NCBI GenBank assembly: GCA_009693435.1
Contig: SHXF01000077.1
Span: 1-19,624, forward strand
DNA from: Betaproteobacteria bacterium
GTDB taxonomy: Bacteria > Pseudomonadota > Gammaproteobacteria > Burkholderiales > SG8-39
Length of the DNA: 19,624 bases
Direction: 5' to 3'
The notes beneath the pieces are model-generated. The model saw only the letters and a list, made by a program, of their open reading frames with translations, was not told the origin of the DNA and ran no database searches. This document shows positions 8,229-15,591 of this stretch, one piece after another. Made by a program: the position numbers and the translations under genes. How positions within the stretch are numbered: the first letter of the stretch is position 1; each line of letters opens with the position of its first letter.

Positions 8229-9164
8229 ATGCCCATGGAAGTGCTGCTGGCCAATCCCAGGGGATTCTGCGCGGGGGTGGAGCGCGCCATCGACATCGTC
8301 GAGCGCGCCCTGCAACTGCATGGCGCGCCCATCTACGTGCGCCATGAGGTCGTGCACAACCGCTACGTGGTGGAAGACCTGAGGAAAAAAGGCGCGGTCT
8401 TCGTCGAGGAACTCGACGAAGTGCCCGCCGGAAGCACGCTCATATTCTCCGCCCACGGCGTGTCGCAGGCGGTCCGCGCCGACGCCGTGACGCGCGATCT
8501 CAGGATCTATGACGCGACTTGCCCGCTCGTGACCAAGGTTCACGTCGAAGTGGTGAAGATGCGCGAGGCCGGCCGCGAAATCGTCATGATAGGCCACCAC
8601 GGTCATCCGGAGGTCGAGGGCACGATGGGGCAGGCGAGCGGCGGCATGCACCTGGTCGAAGTGGTGGCGGACGTGGACCGGCTGCGCGTCGCCGATCCCG
8701 ACAGGCTGGGGTATGTGATGCAGACCACGCTGTCGGTCGATGATGCCGCGGCCATCGTCGCGGCCCTGAAGCAGCGCTTTCCGGCGATCGTCGGTCCGAA
8801 GAAGGACGACATCTGCTATGCTACGCAGAATCGTCAGGATGCGGTCCGGTTCTTTGCGCCGCAATGCGACCTGGTGATCGTGGTGGGTTCGCCCAACAGC
8901 TCCAACTCCAACCGCCTGCGCGAAGTGGCGCAGGGCTGCGGCATTGAAGCCCACATGGTCGATGACGCCGCGCAGCTGAAGCCCGAATGGCTGGCCGGCA
9001 AGCGCAGGATAGGCGTGACCGCGGGCGCCTCCGCGCCTGAAATCCTGGTGCAGGCCGTGATCGGAGAATTGCGTGAATTCGGCGCGTCATCCGTTACCGA
9101 ACTGGATGGCGTAGAGGAGGGCATCACCTTCCCGCTTCCCAGGGGGCTGGCCGGCGTGCGCTGA
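8229..9164 (+). CDS. ispH: 4-hydroxy-3-methylbut-2-enyl diphosphate reductase
   Basis: IspH is the last enzyme of the MEP pathway, reducing HMBPP to IPP and DMAPP with a [4Fe-4S] cluster. The protein has 311 residues. Cluster cysteines are C14, C98 and C196, and the substrate-binding residues H43, H76, H126 and E128 match E. coli with an offset of two. The motifs [29 protein letters not shown] and [11 protein letters not shown] are all present. GGAG at 8217-8220, eight bases before ATG 8229, favours this start over ATG 8235. The gene follows lspA directly; the fkpB (SlpA) peptidyl-prolyl isomerase gene found between them in E. coli is absent. Confidence 0.98.
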   Translation: MPMEVLLANPRGFCAGVERAIDIVERALQLHGAPIYVRHEVVHNRYVVEDLRKKGAVFVEELDEVPAGSTLIFSAHGVSQAVRADAVTRDLRIYDATCPLVTKVHVEVVKMREAGREIVMIGHHGHPEVEGTMGQASGGMHLVEVVADVDRLRVADPDRLGYVMQTTLSVDDAAAIVAALKQRFPAIVGPKKDDICYATQNRQDAVRFFAPQCDLVIVVGSPNSSNSNRLREVAQGCGIEAHMVDDAAQLKPEWLAGKRRIGVTAGASAPEILVQAVIGELREFGASSVTELDGVEEGITFPLPRGLAGVR

Positions 9165-9188
9165 GGCGCCGGCATTGCGTGGCACGCC

Positions 9189-9917
9189 ATGCAAGCGAAC
9201 GAAATGCCTGTTGTCCACGGTCGTTCCTCCGCGCCGCGATTGCTCGAGATATGCGCCCTGTCGCTTGCGCTGCACGTCGCCGTGTTTGCGCTGTTTGCGG
9301 TTCCCGAACCCCCGCAGCGCGAGGCAGGGCCGCCGCTGGATGTATTCCTGATTCCGCTGACGCCTGGCGCGTCCGAGCTGCGGACACCTCCTGAAAAAGG
9401 CGAGACGAAGCTGCAGCCCGATACGGTGCAACTGTCGGCAGCGGCGGAACTCAAGCCGGTCGCAAAGGGTGGATCACCCGATGCAAGCGAAGCAGTGGTG
9501 AATCCTCCTCAACCCGCGAGCGAGCCCGCTCCGCGTGAATCGTCCAGGCCACGACAGCCGTTTGTGTCGGTCGCGCCCGGGGTTCCGCCCGTAGCCGACC
9601 CCACTGCCGGGTCAGCGGACGCCGCGGGCTATCCCGGACCGTTGGCGCTTGACAAGCCGGCTGAACTTCCCGAGGCGGTTCAGGTCGCGTATCCCCAGGA
9701 AGCGTTTCCACAGGGTCGCGCCGGCATGGTGTTCGTGGAAGCCTGGATTGACGCGGATGGAAGCGTGGTGCAGGCACGCAGTCTGCCCGGTTCGGACGAC
9801 ACATTTTCCGCCGCCGCCCTGACTGGGCTGCGAAACACCCGTCTCAAGCCCGCGGAACAAAAAGGCAGGCCAGTCAAGTCACGCGCTTACTTCGTGGTTC
9901 ACTTCGTGCTGGAGTGA
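9189..9917 (+). CDS. TonB-like energy-transducing protein
   Basis: The 242-residue protein has TonB layout: a short basic cytoplasmic start, one membrane helix at about residues 20-38, a long Pro/Ala/Ser-rich periplasmic stretch (about 40-155), and a C-terminal TonB-like fold (about 165-242) with YPQEAFPQGRAGMVFVEAWI and IDADGSV followed by LKPAEQKGRPVKS. Such proteins transmit ExbB-ExbD energy to outer-membrane receptors, but no exbB, exbD or receptor gene is nearby. Partner and substrate are unknown. ATG 9189 falls inside an inverted repeat (9172-9192) and neither it nor ATG 9204 has a good ribosome-binding site. It is 24 bases after ispH and may be read through from that operon. Confidence 0.82.
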   Translation: MQANEMPVVHGRSSAPRLLEICALSLALHVAVFALFAVPEPPQREAGPPLDVFLIPLTPGASELRTPPEKGETKLQPDTVQLSAAAELKPVAKGGSPDASEAVVNPPQPASEPAPRESSRPRQPFVSVAPGVPPVADPTAGSADAAGYPGPLALDKPAELPEAVQVAYPQEAFPQGRAGMVFVEAWIDADGSVVQARSLPGSDDTFSAAALTGLRNTRLKPAEQKGRPVKSRAYFVVHFVLE

Positions 9918-9922
9918 GCCGG

Positions 9923-9960
9923 GCACGTTGCACGGGGATGGCAGTCCTCGTGCAACGTGC
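9923..9960. terminator. Strong bidirectional hairpin between convergent genes
   Basis: Arms at 9923-9938 (GCACGTTGCACGGGGA) and 9945-9960 (TCCTCGTGCAACGTGC) pair over 16 bp with a single G-T wobble and enclose a 6-base loop (TGGCAG). It starts six bases after the TonB-like gene and lies 22 bases beyond the end of pilY1 on the other strand, so it could end transcription in both directions. There is no T-run on either side, so it is not a canonical intrinsic terminator. Confidence 0.65.
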
Positions 9961-9981
9961 GGCGCAGGCACGCCGCGGATG

Positions 9982-12900
9982 CTAGAAGTCGGTGTTGACT
10001 TCGCGCCAGTTGACCCGCTTGCCACTGGTCCCGGACAGGCCGATCGGTATCGCCAGGCTCACCGTGGAACCGTCCGAGAGCCGCGTCAGGCTGATGACCT
10101 TGTTGTTCGGCAGACGCACCACCACCGGGCGCGTCGCCAGGGCATTGCCGAGGAGCTGTCCCGACACGCCGCCCGTCGAACTGGATACCGGCAGGCCACT
10201 GGTGTAATCGAGGAAGTACAGGTAGCTGGTGCCACCGATCACGCAAGTGCCGCTGGAAGGCACGTTGGTGGTGAAGGTCAAGGTGCCCAGATCGAGCGTG
10301 GAATCGGTGTGGCTGCGCTCCCCCGGGCTGGCGTCGCCCGGATTGAAGTCGATCACCCAGCCCGCCTTGGTGGCGAAGTCGGGCGCGGTTCCGGTGGTCT
10401 TGCGTGTGGTTCCGACGACTGTCACGGTTTGTTTCACCACCGTGCCGTCGATCAGGTTACGGTACGGGCCCCAGTCCGGGACTGCGGTAAGCCGGTCCTT
10501 GACCGCGTACATGGATTGCTGGCCCGTCGTGCTCTGGTCGGGCACGCCCAGATACTTCCCCGTGCCGACGAAGATCAGCTCGTAGGTGACGCCGCTTGTC
10601 GTGACTTCACCCAGTTCAGGCTTGGATGTAATCGGCTGCGTGCTGTTTCCCTGCGTTGCGCTGCCAGCCAGGCCGGTGCCGAATATGGCCAGCAGCTTGG
10701 CCGTATTGGCGCTGGTGGCCAGGGTGGTGTCGCCGGTTGCGATGGTCTTGTCGAAACGCCACAGGTTGCCCTTCAGGTCGCCGCCATAGGCACGCAGCGA
10801 GGTGTTGTCGGTGGCGCTGAAGGCGGCGAAGGCATTGATACGCGATAACCCGGCGGGCGCGGCTACGGACCCGACGTTGGTGGGTACGCCGGCCACCGGG
10901 GCCAGGGTGGCGATCTTGTGCAGGAGTTCACCCGTGCCGGCGTCCAGAACGTACAGGAATCCGCCGCCTGTGCCGCCGTAGGCGATGGGGGAAGCCTGCG
11001 GAATATTGTTGTAGCCCGACGCAATCAGCACCACCCACCGCCCGGCTGCGTTCTTGGTGATGATGGGGTTGCCGAAACCGAGGCCGACATCGCAATCGGC
11101 GTAATAGGGCGCGCCCACCGCGGAGGTGACCGGATCGACCGGGATGTTGGCCGTAGCCGGCGTGGCGCCATTCGGCACGCAGGTGGCGCTTGCCTTGAAC
11201 TCCCAGCGCGCTTTGGGCGCGGTGGGATCGGTGATGTCCAGCGCATAGTAGCCGCGACCGCCGGCCGCCAGGCCACCGACCAGTATGGTTTTCCAGGTGG
11301 CGGTGCCCGCGGCAGCGCAATTGGTGTACGGGACGGATACGCACACGTCGCCTGTCGCGGGCGTGCCGTCGACGAAGTAGAGGTGGTTGTCCTTGTACTG
11401 CTTGTCGGTGAGCTTCACCAGGTTCGGCAGCACCATCGTGGGCACATAGGCGAAGATTTCCGCGCCGCTGGACGCGAGAAACGCGTGCAGCATGCCGTCG
11501 TTGGCGGCCACGTAGACCATCGCGTTTCGGGTCGACGCGACACCGCTTGTCTTGAAGGTGTCATATCCCGGGTCGGCATAGCTGAAACTGGGATTCTTAA
11601 CGTAGACCGCTTCCGCCGACACGATGTCGCCGAGTATCTTCTCGCGCTTCCTGAACAGCGCGTTCACGCCCGGGTCGGGGATGATCAGGTCGTTGGTGGT
11701 CGCTTCGTAGCCGCGCTGGCCGCGAACGAAATCGACGATCTTCTGTCCGCACGAGGCGCAGCTGAGCTTGGGTTTCTGGGTGGTGGCATCCAGCGTGTTG
11801 TAGTGGGGCACATAGGTGCCGTTGAAGTAGCCCTGCTCCGTTGGCGTGAGGTTACCCCAGACGAAACTGCGCAGCTTGGTCGGGGACAGGGCGCTGGTGT
11901 CGAAGGTATGGATGGCGCGGGTGTCGGTAAGCGCCAGGCCCTGCGTCTCCAGCAGCGCCTGCGCCGACCAGTCCATTACATTGCTTACCTCGCCCGTGGA
12001 AATATCGATCTGCTGGCGCGTCACGTCGCCATACCAGTCCTGGGTGGTGAAGGTGGAACTGAACAGGAAGTTGTCGCCGGACACGATGTTGGGATTGCTG
12101 GTTGCCGCGGCCGCCGCCGTGCCGGTGCGCTGCTTGAATCCGGCAAACGTGGCGAGCAGCCCGGATATCACCGCTTCCGGATCCTTGGCGCTGAAGTAGG
12201 TGCCGCGTCCGTTGACGGCGGCGTGCCACAGGTCGTCTACGGCGGTGATCTTATCCCGTTCCGGAATCGGCCAGTTCTTGGTGCCGCTGATGATGGCGTT
12301 GTAGTCCGCGCTGGTGCCGGCGGTATCGTAGTTGGCCGCGTAGACCATCGTGCTGTCCAGCCCCAGGCCCATGGTGAAGGTGGTCATGTGCTGCCAGATG
12401 GCGTCGTCCTTCTTGGTGGGCGGCACATTGTTCTGGGTCACGGCGTGGCCCAGTGAGCCGATCGGATTATTGGTGGCGGTGCGCAGGTCGTTGTTGTAGT
12501 AGTAGAAGGCGACATCGGCCAGCGAACCGGTGCCGTCGGCGGTTGCGTGCGAGGAGGAGTCCAGAAAGGGCCGCTCCATCGGCTTGGTCGTTGCGGGGGT
12601 GGTGTCAGCGTCCACCATGATCGTTTTGGCAACGCCGTCCTGGTCGCCTACCGCCGTGAGACCGTCCAGCTTCACGCCGCCGCTGCCATTCCAGTAACCG
12701 TCCGTGGTGAGCAGCGCGAAATTCTGCTGGCAGGAATACTCGACCGGATCGTGGTTGAACGGTGAGGTCGTCTTATAGGCGCCCGCATAATAACGTCCTA
12801 CTCTCGCCAGCGCCGCGCGCAAGGGTGTCCCCCACATAGGAACGGATGCAAACAGCTGGGTGAACCATTGGGCTTTCTGGCCGGAGTTCGTGTCGCCGGC

Positions 12901-14880
12901 GAAGGGTGCAATGGCCAGGGTCTGGGTGCTGTTGATGGTGTGGAAACCGATGCGATACGCGGCCTGGGAGGCATTCGAATTTGTCGGATTCAGCAGGTGG
13001 AAGGCCCGCGAGCCTGCGGATTTCATCATCAACATGCGGTTGCGGTAATACGCATGCCAGTTGGCAAAGTTGGTCATTTCCTCGTTAAAGGTGCAGGTCG
13101 AGCCGGCGCAATCGTCGCGCGACGTGCCCTTGGGGTAATTGGTGATGCCGCTGTTGATGTCGCTGCGCACGAAGTAGCCGTAGCGGGCCTCGGTGAAACT
13201 GCCCGAATAGGTGCGCTGACAACCGGTGGTGGCACTTGTGCTGGTCGATGCGGCGCTGCCCGGCACGGCTTCCTGGGAGTTGGTGCTGACGCAGTAGCGC
13301 CCGGTGGCGCCGAAGGGGAAGGCGTTGGTTTGCACCGTGGACTGGCAATTGCTCAGGTCCTGGTTGGTGCAGTACTCATTCGGGTAGATGGTGTAGTAGA
13401 AAGGCGTGTAGTCGACATCCGACAGGATGTTGAATATGCCCTGGGGAAACCCCTGCATGATGGGCGCTTGCTGGGTGGTTCCGGGAGCGTAACTGGATTG
13501 CGTTCCGGCGCAGGGGGCGGACCGGATGGGACCCCCCCCGCCCGCCAGGGTCGCGGGCGTGGCAAGCCCGGCGGCAACGGTATAGGTGAACTTGTTTTTT
13601 GCCGGGACGGAGGTGACCGTCGCCGTGAGGTTGTACCCTGCCTGGCTGGCCCCGCTTACGATCACCTGTTCCCCTACCGCGCAGCCGTGGCCGGTGAGGA
13701 AAGTGGCAGTCGCGATGGTGCCGGTGCTGGTCAGTTGCGCCATCGGCACGTGGCAGGCGGAAAACGTCATGTGCGTATTCGCGGCCGACGTTGGTGCCTG
13801 GGCGCCGGGGTCGATCGCGGGATTCCCTAGCGGCAACTGGTAGCGAAACCGGTCGACGCCATTCAGCTCGGTGATGGTAAAGAGGCCGTTATACAGGGGA
13901 TTGTTCATGCCCGCGATTGTGACCGTGGCCCCCACGAAACAACCCGACTGGCCGTTGCCTCGGACTTCCAGCACGGCCTGAACTGCGGTGGTGCCGGTGG
14001 TGATGCGGCTGGCGCTCAGCACCGGATAGGCCTGGATGCAGGCGGTGCTGTTCACTACCGCACCACTGGCTGGCACCGCATTGCTCGCGTTGGTGTACTG
14101 GACCACGAAGCGCGCGGGACTCGGCAGGGAGGTGATTGTGCCGGTGCGTGTCGTAAAGGACGGGCCGGAGATGGTGACGCGGTCCCCGACCGCGCAGCCA
14201 TGCTTGCTGCCCGAGGACGCGTTGTAAGCCGCACTGACATCAACCGATATTATCCAGAGCTTTGGCATAGGGGAGAAAGCGAGCGAGCTGATGATCGTGC
14301 CCGTCAACACAGGTTGTGTCACATACGCGCCATTCTGCCGGCAGCGTATCAGGTCCCGGGTGCTTGCCTGGCTGCCGCTGCACCACCAGCGCTCCTTGAA
14401 TGCCGTCTCCACATTCTGGGTGCCGTAGGGTGTGGCGCTGAGAAAGGCGTCGTTCTTGACCTCATTCCACTTCTGCCCGTTGGCGGAGTTGTTGTAGCTT
14501 TTGTAGGTGGTATTGGTGCCGTCGTAGTTCGGTGGCGCTTCGTAGCGGATCGCGGGGTTGTAGGCGAGCGTATTGAATTCCTTGGCGTCCATGGGGGGCG
14601 AGGAGGAGGTTCTGGAACCCTGCGATCCCAAGCCGCCGCAATTCCCTTGCAAGCGGCAGTTGCCGGTCTGGGTGACGTTGTCCGGCATCCAATTCCAGGA
14701 CATGCTGCCCGAGTCGTCGAGTATGAACATGATGTTGGGCTTGATCACGTTCGCCGCGCCCGTCACCAGCGGACTGCTGGAGATATTCGTTTGCGCGGCT
14801 GCGAGCAGCGGCAGCGCGCAGGCCGCCGCCATCAGGGCGGTGGCAAGGTGGCGGCGCAAGCGTGTGGATGGATGGATCAT
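9982..14880 (-). CDS. pilY1: Type IV pilus tip adhesin / biogenesis factor PilY1
   Basis: PilY1 works at the pilus tip and cell surface in adhesion, surface sensing and pilus priming. This one is large, 1632 residues (P. aeruginosa about 1160). Residues 1-29 are a signal peptide ending LLAAAQ. A von Willebrand A-like region follows with the metal-site motif DDSGS (D55, S57, S59) and LLTTDGYWN near 723-731; PilY1-typical EEMTNFANWHAYYRNRML is at 600-617. Three cysteine-containing beta-type repeats (about 190-457) interrupt it. The C-terminal PilC/PilY beta-propeller covers about 1050-1600, with MVYVAANDGMLHAF and LRAYGGDLKGNLWRFDK. The DxDxDGxxD calcium loop known from P. aeruginosa is not evident before the latter motif. 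ATG 14880 has AGGAG six bases upstream; 78 upstream codons of open frame overlap pilX and are not used. Confidence 0.95.
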   Translation of the reverse strand: MIHPSTRLRRHLATALMAAACALPLLAAAQTNISSSPLVTGAANVIKPNIMFILDDSGSMSWNWMPDNVTQTGNCRLQGNCGGLGSQGSRTSSSPPMDAKEFNTLAYNPAIRYEAPPNYDGTNTTYKSYNNSANGQKWNEVKNDAFLSATPYGTQNVETAFKERWWCSGSQASTRDLIRCRQNGAYVTQPVLTGTIISSLAFSPMPKLWIISVDVSAAYNASSGSKHGCAVGDRVTISGPSFTTRTGTITSLPSPARFVVQYTNASNAVPASGAVVNSTACIQAYPVLSASRITTGTTAVQAVLEVRGNGQSGCFVGATVTIAGMNNPLYNGLFTITELNGVDRFRYQLPLGNPAIDPGAQAPTSAANTHMTFSACHVPMAQLTSTGTIATATFLTGHGCAVGEQVIVSGASQAGYNLTATVTSVPAKNKFTYTVAAGLATPATLAGGGGPIRSAPCAGTQSSYAPGTTQQAPIMQGFPQGIFNILSDVDYTPFYYTIYPNEYCTNQDLSNCQSTVQTNAFPFGATGRYCVSTNSQEAVPGSAASTSTSATTGCQRTYSGSFTEARYGYFVRSDINSGITNYPKGTSRDDCAGSTCTFNEEMTNFANWHAYYRNRMLMMKSAGSRAFHLLNPTNSNASQAAYRIGFHTINSTQTLAIAPFAGDTNSGQKAQWFTQLFASVPMWGTPLRAALARVGRYYAGAYKTTSPFNHDPVEYSCQQNFALLTTDGYWNGSGGVKLDGLTAVGDQDGVAKTIMVDADTTPATTKPMERPFLDSSSHATADGTGSLADVAFYYYNNDLRTATNNPIGSLGHAVTQNNVPPTKKDDAIWQHMTTFTMGLGLDSTMVYAANYDTAGTSADYNAIISGTKNWPIPERDKITAVDDLWHAAVNGRGTYFSAKDPEAVISGLLATFAGFKQRTGTAAAAATSNPNIVSGDNFLFSSTFTTQDWYGDVTRQQIDISTGEVSNVMDWSAQALLETQGLALTDTRAIHTFDTSALSPTKLRSFVWGNLTPTEQGYFNGTYVPHYNTLDATTQKPKLSCASCGQKIVDFVRGQRGYEATTNDLIIPDPGVNALFRKREKILGDIVSAEAVYVKNPSFSYADPGYDTFKTSGVASTRNAMVYVAANDGMLHAFLASSGAEIFAYVPTMVLPNLVKLTDKQYKDNHLYFVDGTPATGDVCVSVPYTNCAAAGTATWKTILVGGLAAGGRGYYALDITDPTAPKARWEFKASATCVPNGATPATANIPVDPVTSAVGAPYYADCDVGLGFGNPIITKNAAGRWVVLIASGYNNIPQASPIAYGGTGGGFLYVLDAGTGELLHKIATLAPVAGVPTNVGSVAAPAGLSRINAFAAFSATDNTSLRAYGGDLKGNLWRFDKTIATGDTTLATSANTAKLLAIFGTGLAGSATQGNSTQPITSKPELGEVTTSGVTYELIFVGTGKYLGVPDQSTTGQQSMYAVKDRLTAVPDWGPYRNLIDGTVVKQTVTVVGTTRKTTGTAPDFATKAGWVIDFNPGDASPGERSHTDSTLDLGTLTFTTNVPSSGTCVIGGTSYLYFLDYTSGLPVSSSTGGVSGQLLGNALATRPVVVRLPNNKVISLTRLSDGSTVSLAIPIGLSGTSGKRVNWREVNTDF
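13510..14310 (-). repeat. Three tandem cysteine-bearing modules inside PilY1
   Basis: PilY1 residues about 191-281, 282-376 and 377-457 are three diverged copies of one module. Each has a GC-x-VG turn (HGCAVGDRVTISG, SGCFVGATVTIAG, HGCAVGEQVIVSG), then an alternating hydrophobic strand ending in RFVVQYT, RFRYQLP or KFTYTVA, and closes with a second cysteine (C281, C376, C457). The repetition is seen at protein level. The pattern resembles beta-sandwich modules common in large surface and phage proteins (HG-x-x-VGD-x-V-x-ISG). Confidence 0.82.
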
Positions 14881-14906
14881 GTCTGGCTCCTGGAGGGTGC
14901 GGCGAG

Positions 14907-15590
14907 TTACAGCTCTATCATCGACTGTACGTAACTGGTGGTATTGCGCGGGCCGATCACGCGTGCGGTGACCCGGTAGTAATACTGGGCCAGTCCGATC
15001 AGGCTGGGACGTCCCGCGCCCATGCTGCTCTGGCCTTGCGGGGCCGCCCCGCTCGAGAGCGTCGTGTTGCAGGAGATACCGGTCAGGGCGCTGGGGTCGC
15101 CGGTCTGGTTGCACATGCGGTGGATCACGTAGCGGATGTCGTTGCCCGCGGCGTCCGCCGTGGTGAGCTGCATGGATGAGCCCGACCAGTCGTAGGCGGT
15201 CCAGTCGGTTTCTATGCCGGGACCGGAAGTCGGTGCGAAGCTGTAATAGCCGTTTGTGGTGCTGTTGGCGAACAAGGCGCCGGCAGCCGTCTGCGTCAAA
15301 ATCCAGGTGCGCGCGGCCTCGACCGCGGCATCCGCGCCCATGGTTGTGCTTTGCTTGAAGGCGAGGTTTCCGGCAATCTGGTTGGTGGTGTCGACCGAGC
15401 GCACCGTGGCAATGCCGGCCATCGTCATGGCCACCAGCACGATCAGGGCAATGAACAGCACCACGCCGCGCTGCCCGCGGTGGGTGGCCGAGCGTCCCGC
15501 CACCGCCGTAACAATACAGCGCCGCTCGCCGACTTGCGCATTGACTGCTCGCGCATTGCCCCGCCCGTTACTTCTTGAATCCCTGTTCAT
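14907..15590 (-). CDS. pilX: Minor pilin-like protein PilX
   Basis: PilX is a core minor pilin of the tip-initiation complex with PilV, PilW, FimU/FimT and PilE. The 227-residue product has the PilX N-terminal pattern RG-VVLFIALIVLVAMTMAGIA followed by TTNQIAGNLAFKQSTTM, and ends in a PilX-type strand region (AQYYYRVTARVIG). Position +5 after the presumed cleavage site is Ile, not Glu, as is usual for this subunit. The leader is 42 residues long and rich in Arg, Asn and Gly, much longer than typical; a GTG 13 codons before the cleavage site could be an alternative start, but it has no ribosome-binding site. ATG 15590 lies one base after the pilW stop, suggesting translational coupling. pilY1 follows after 26 bases. 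Confidence 0.9.
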   Translation of the reverse strand: MNRDSRSNGRGNARAVNAQVGERRCIVTAVAGRSATHRGQRGVVLFIALIVLVAMTMAGIATVRSVDTTNQIAGNLAFKQSTTMGADAAVEAARTWILTQTAAGALFANSTTNGYYSFAPTSGPGIETDWTAYDWSGSSMQLTTADAAGNDIRYVIHRMCNQTGDPSALTGISCNTTLSSGAAPQGQSSMGAGRPSLIGLAQYYYRVTARVIGPRNTTSYVQSMIEL

Positions 15591-15591
15591 A

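Noticed and set aside
10918..12456. 512-codon plus-strand frame opposite pilY1
   Set aside because: It is antisense to conserved PilY1 sequence and has no start signal or domain.
14881..15114. 78 additional N-terminal codons of pilY1
   Set aside because: They overlap pilX out of frame, and a signal peptide with a strong ribosome-binding site starts at 14880.
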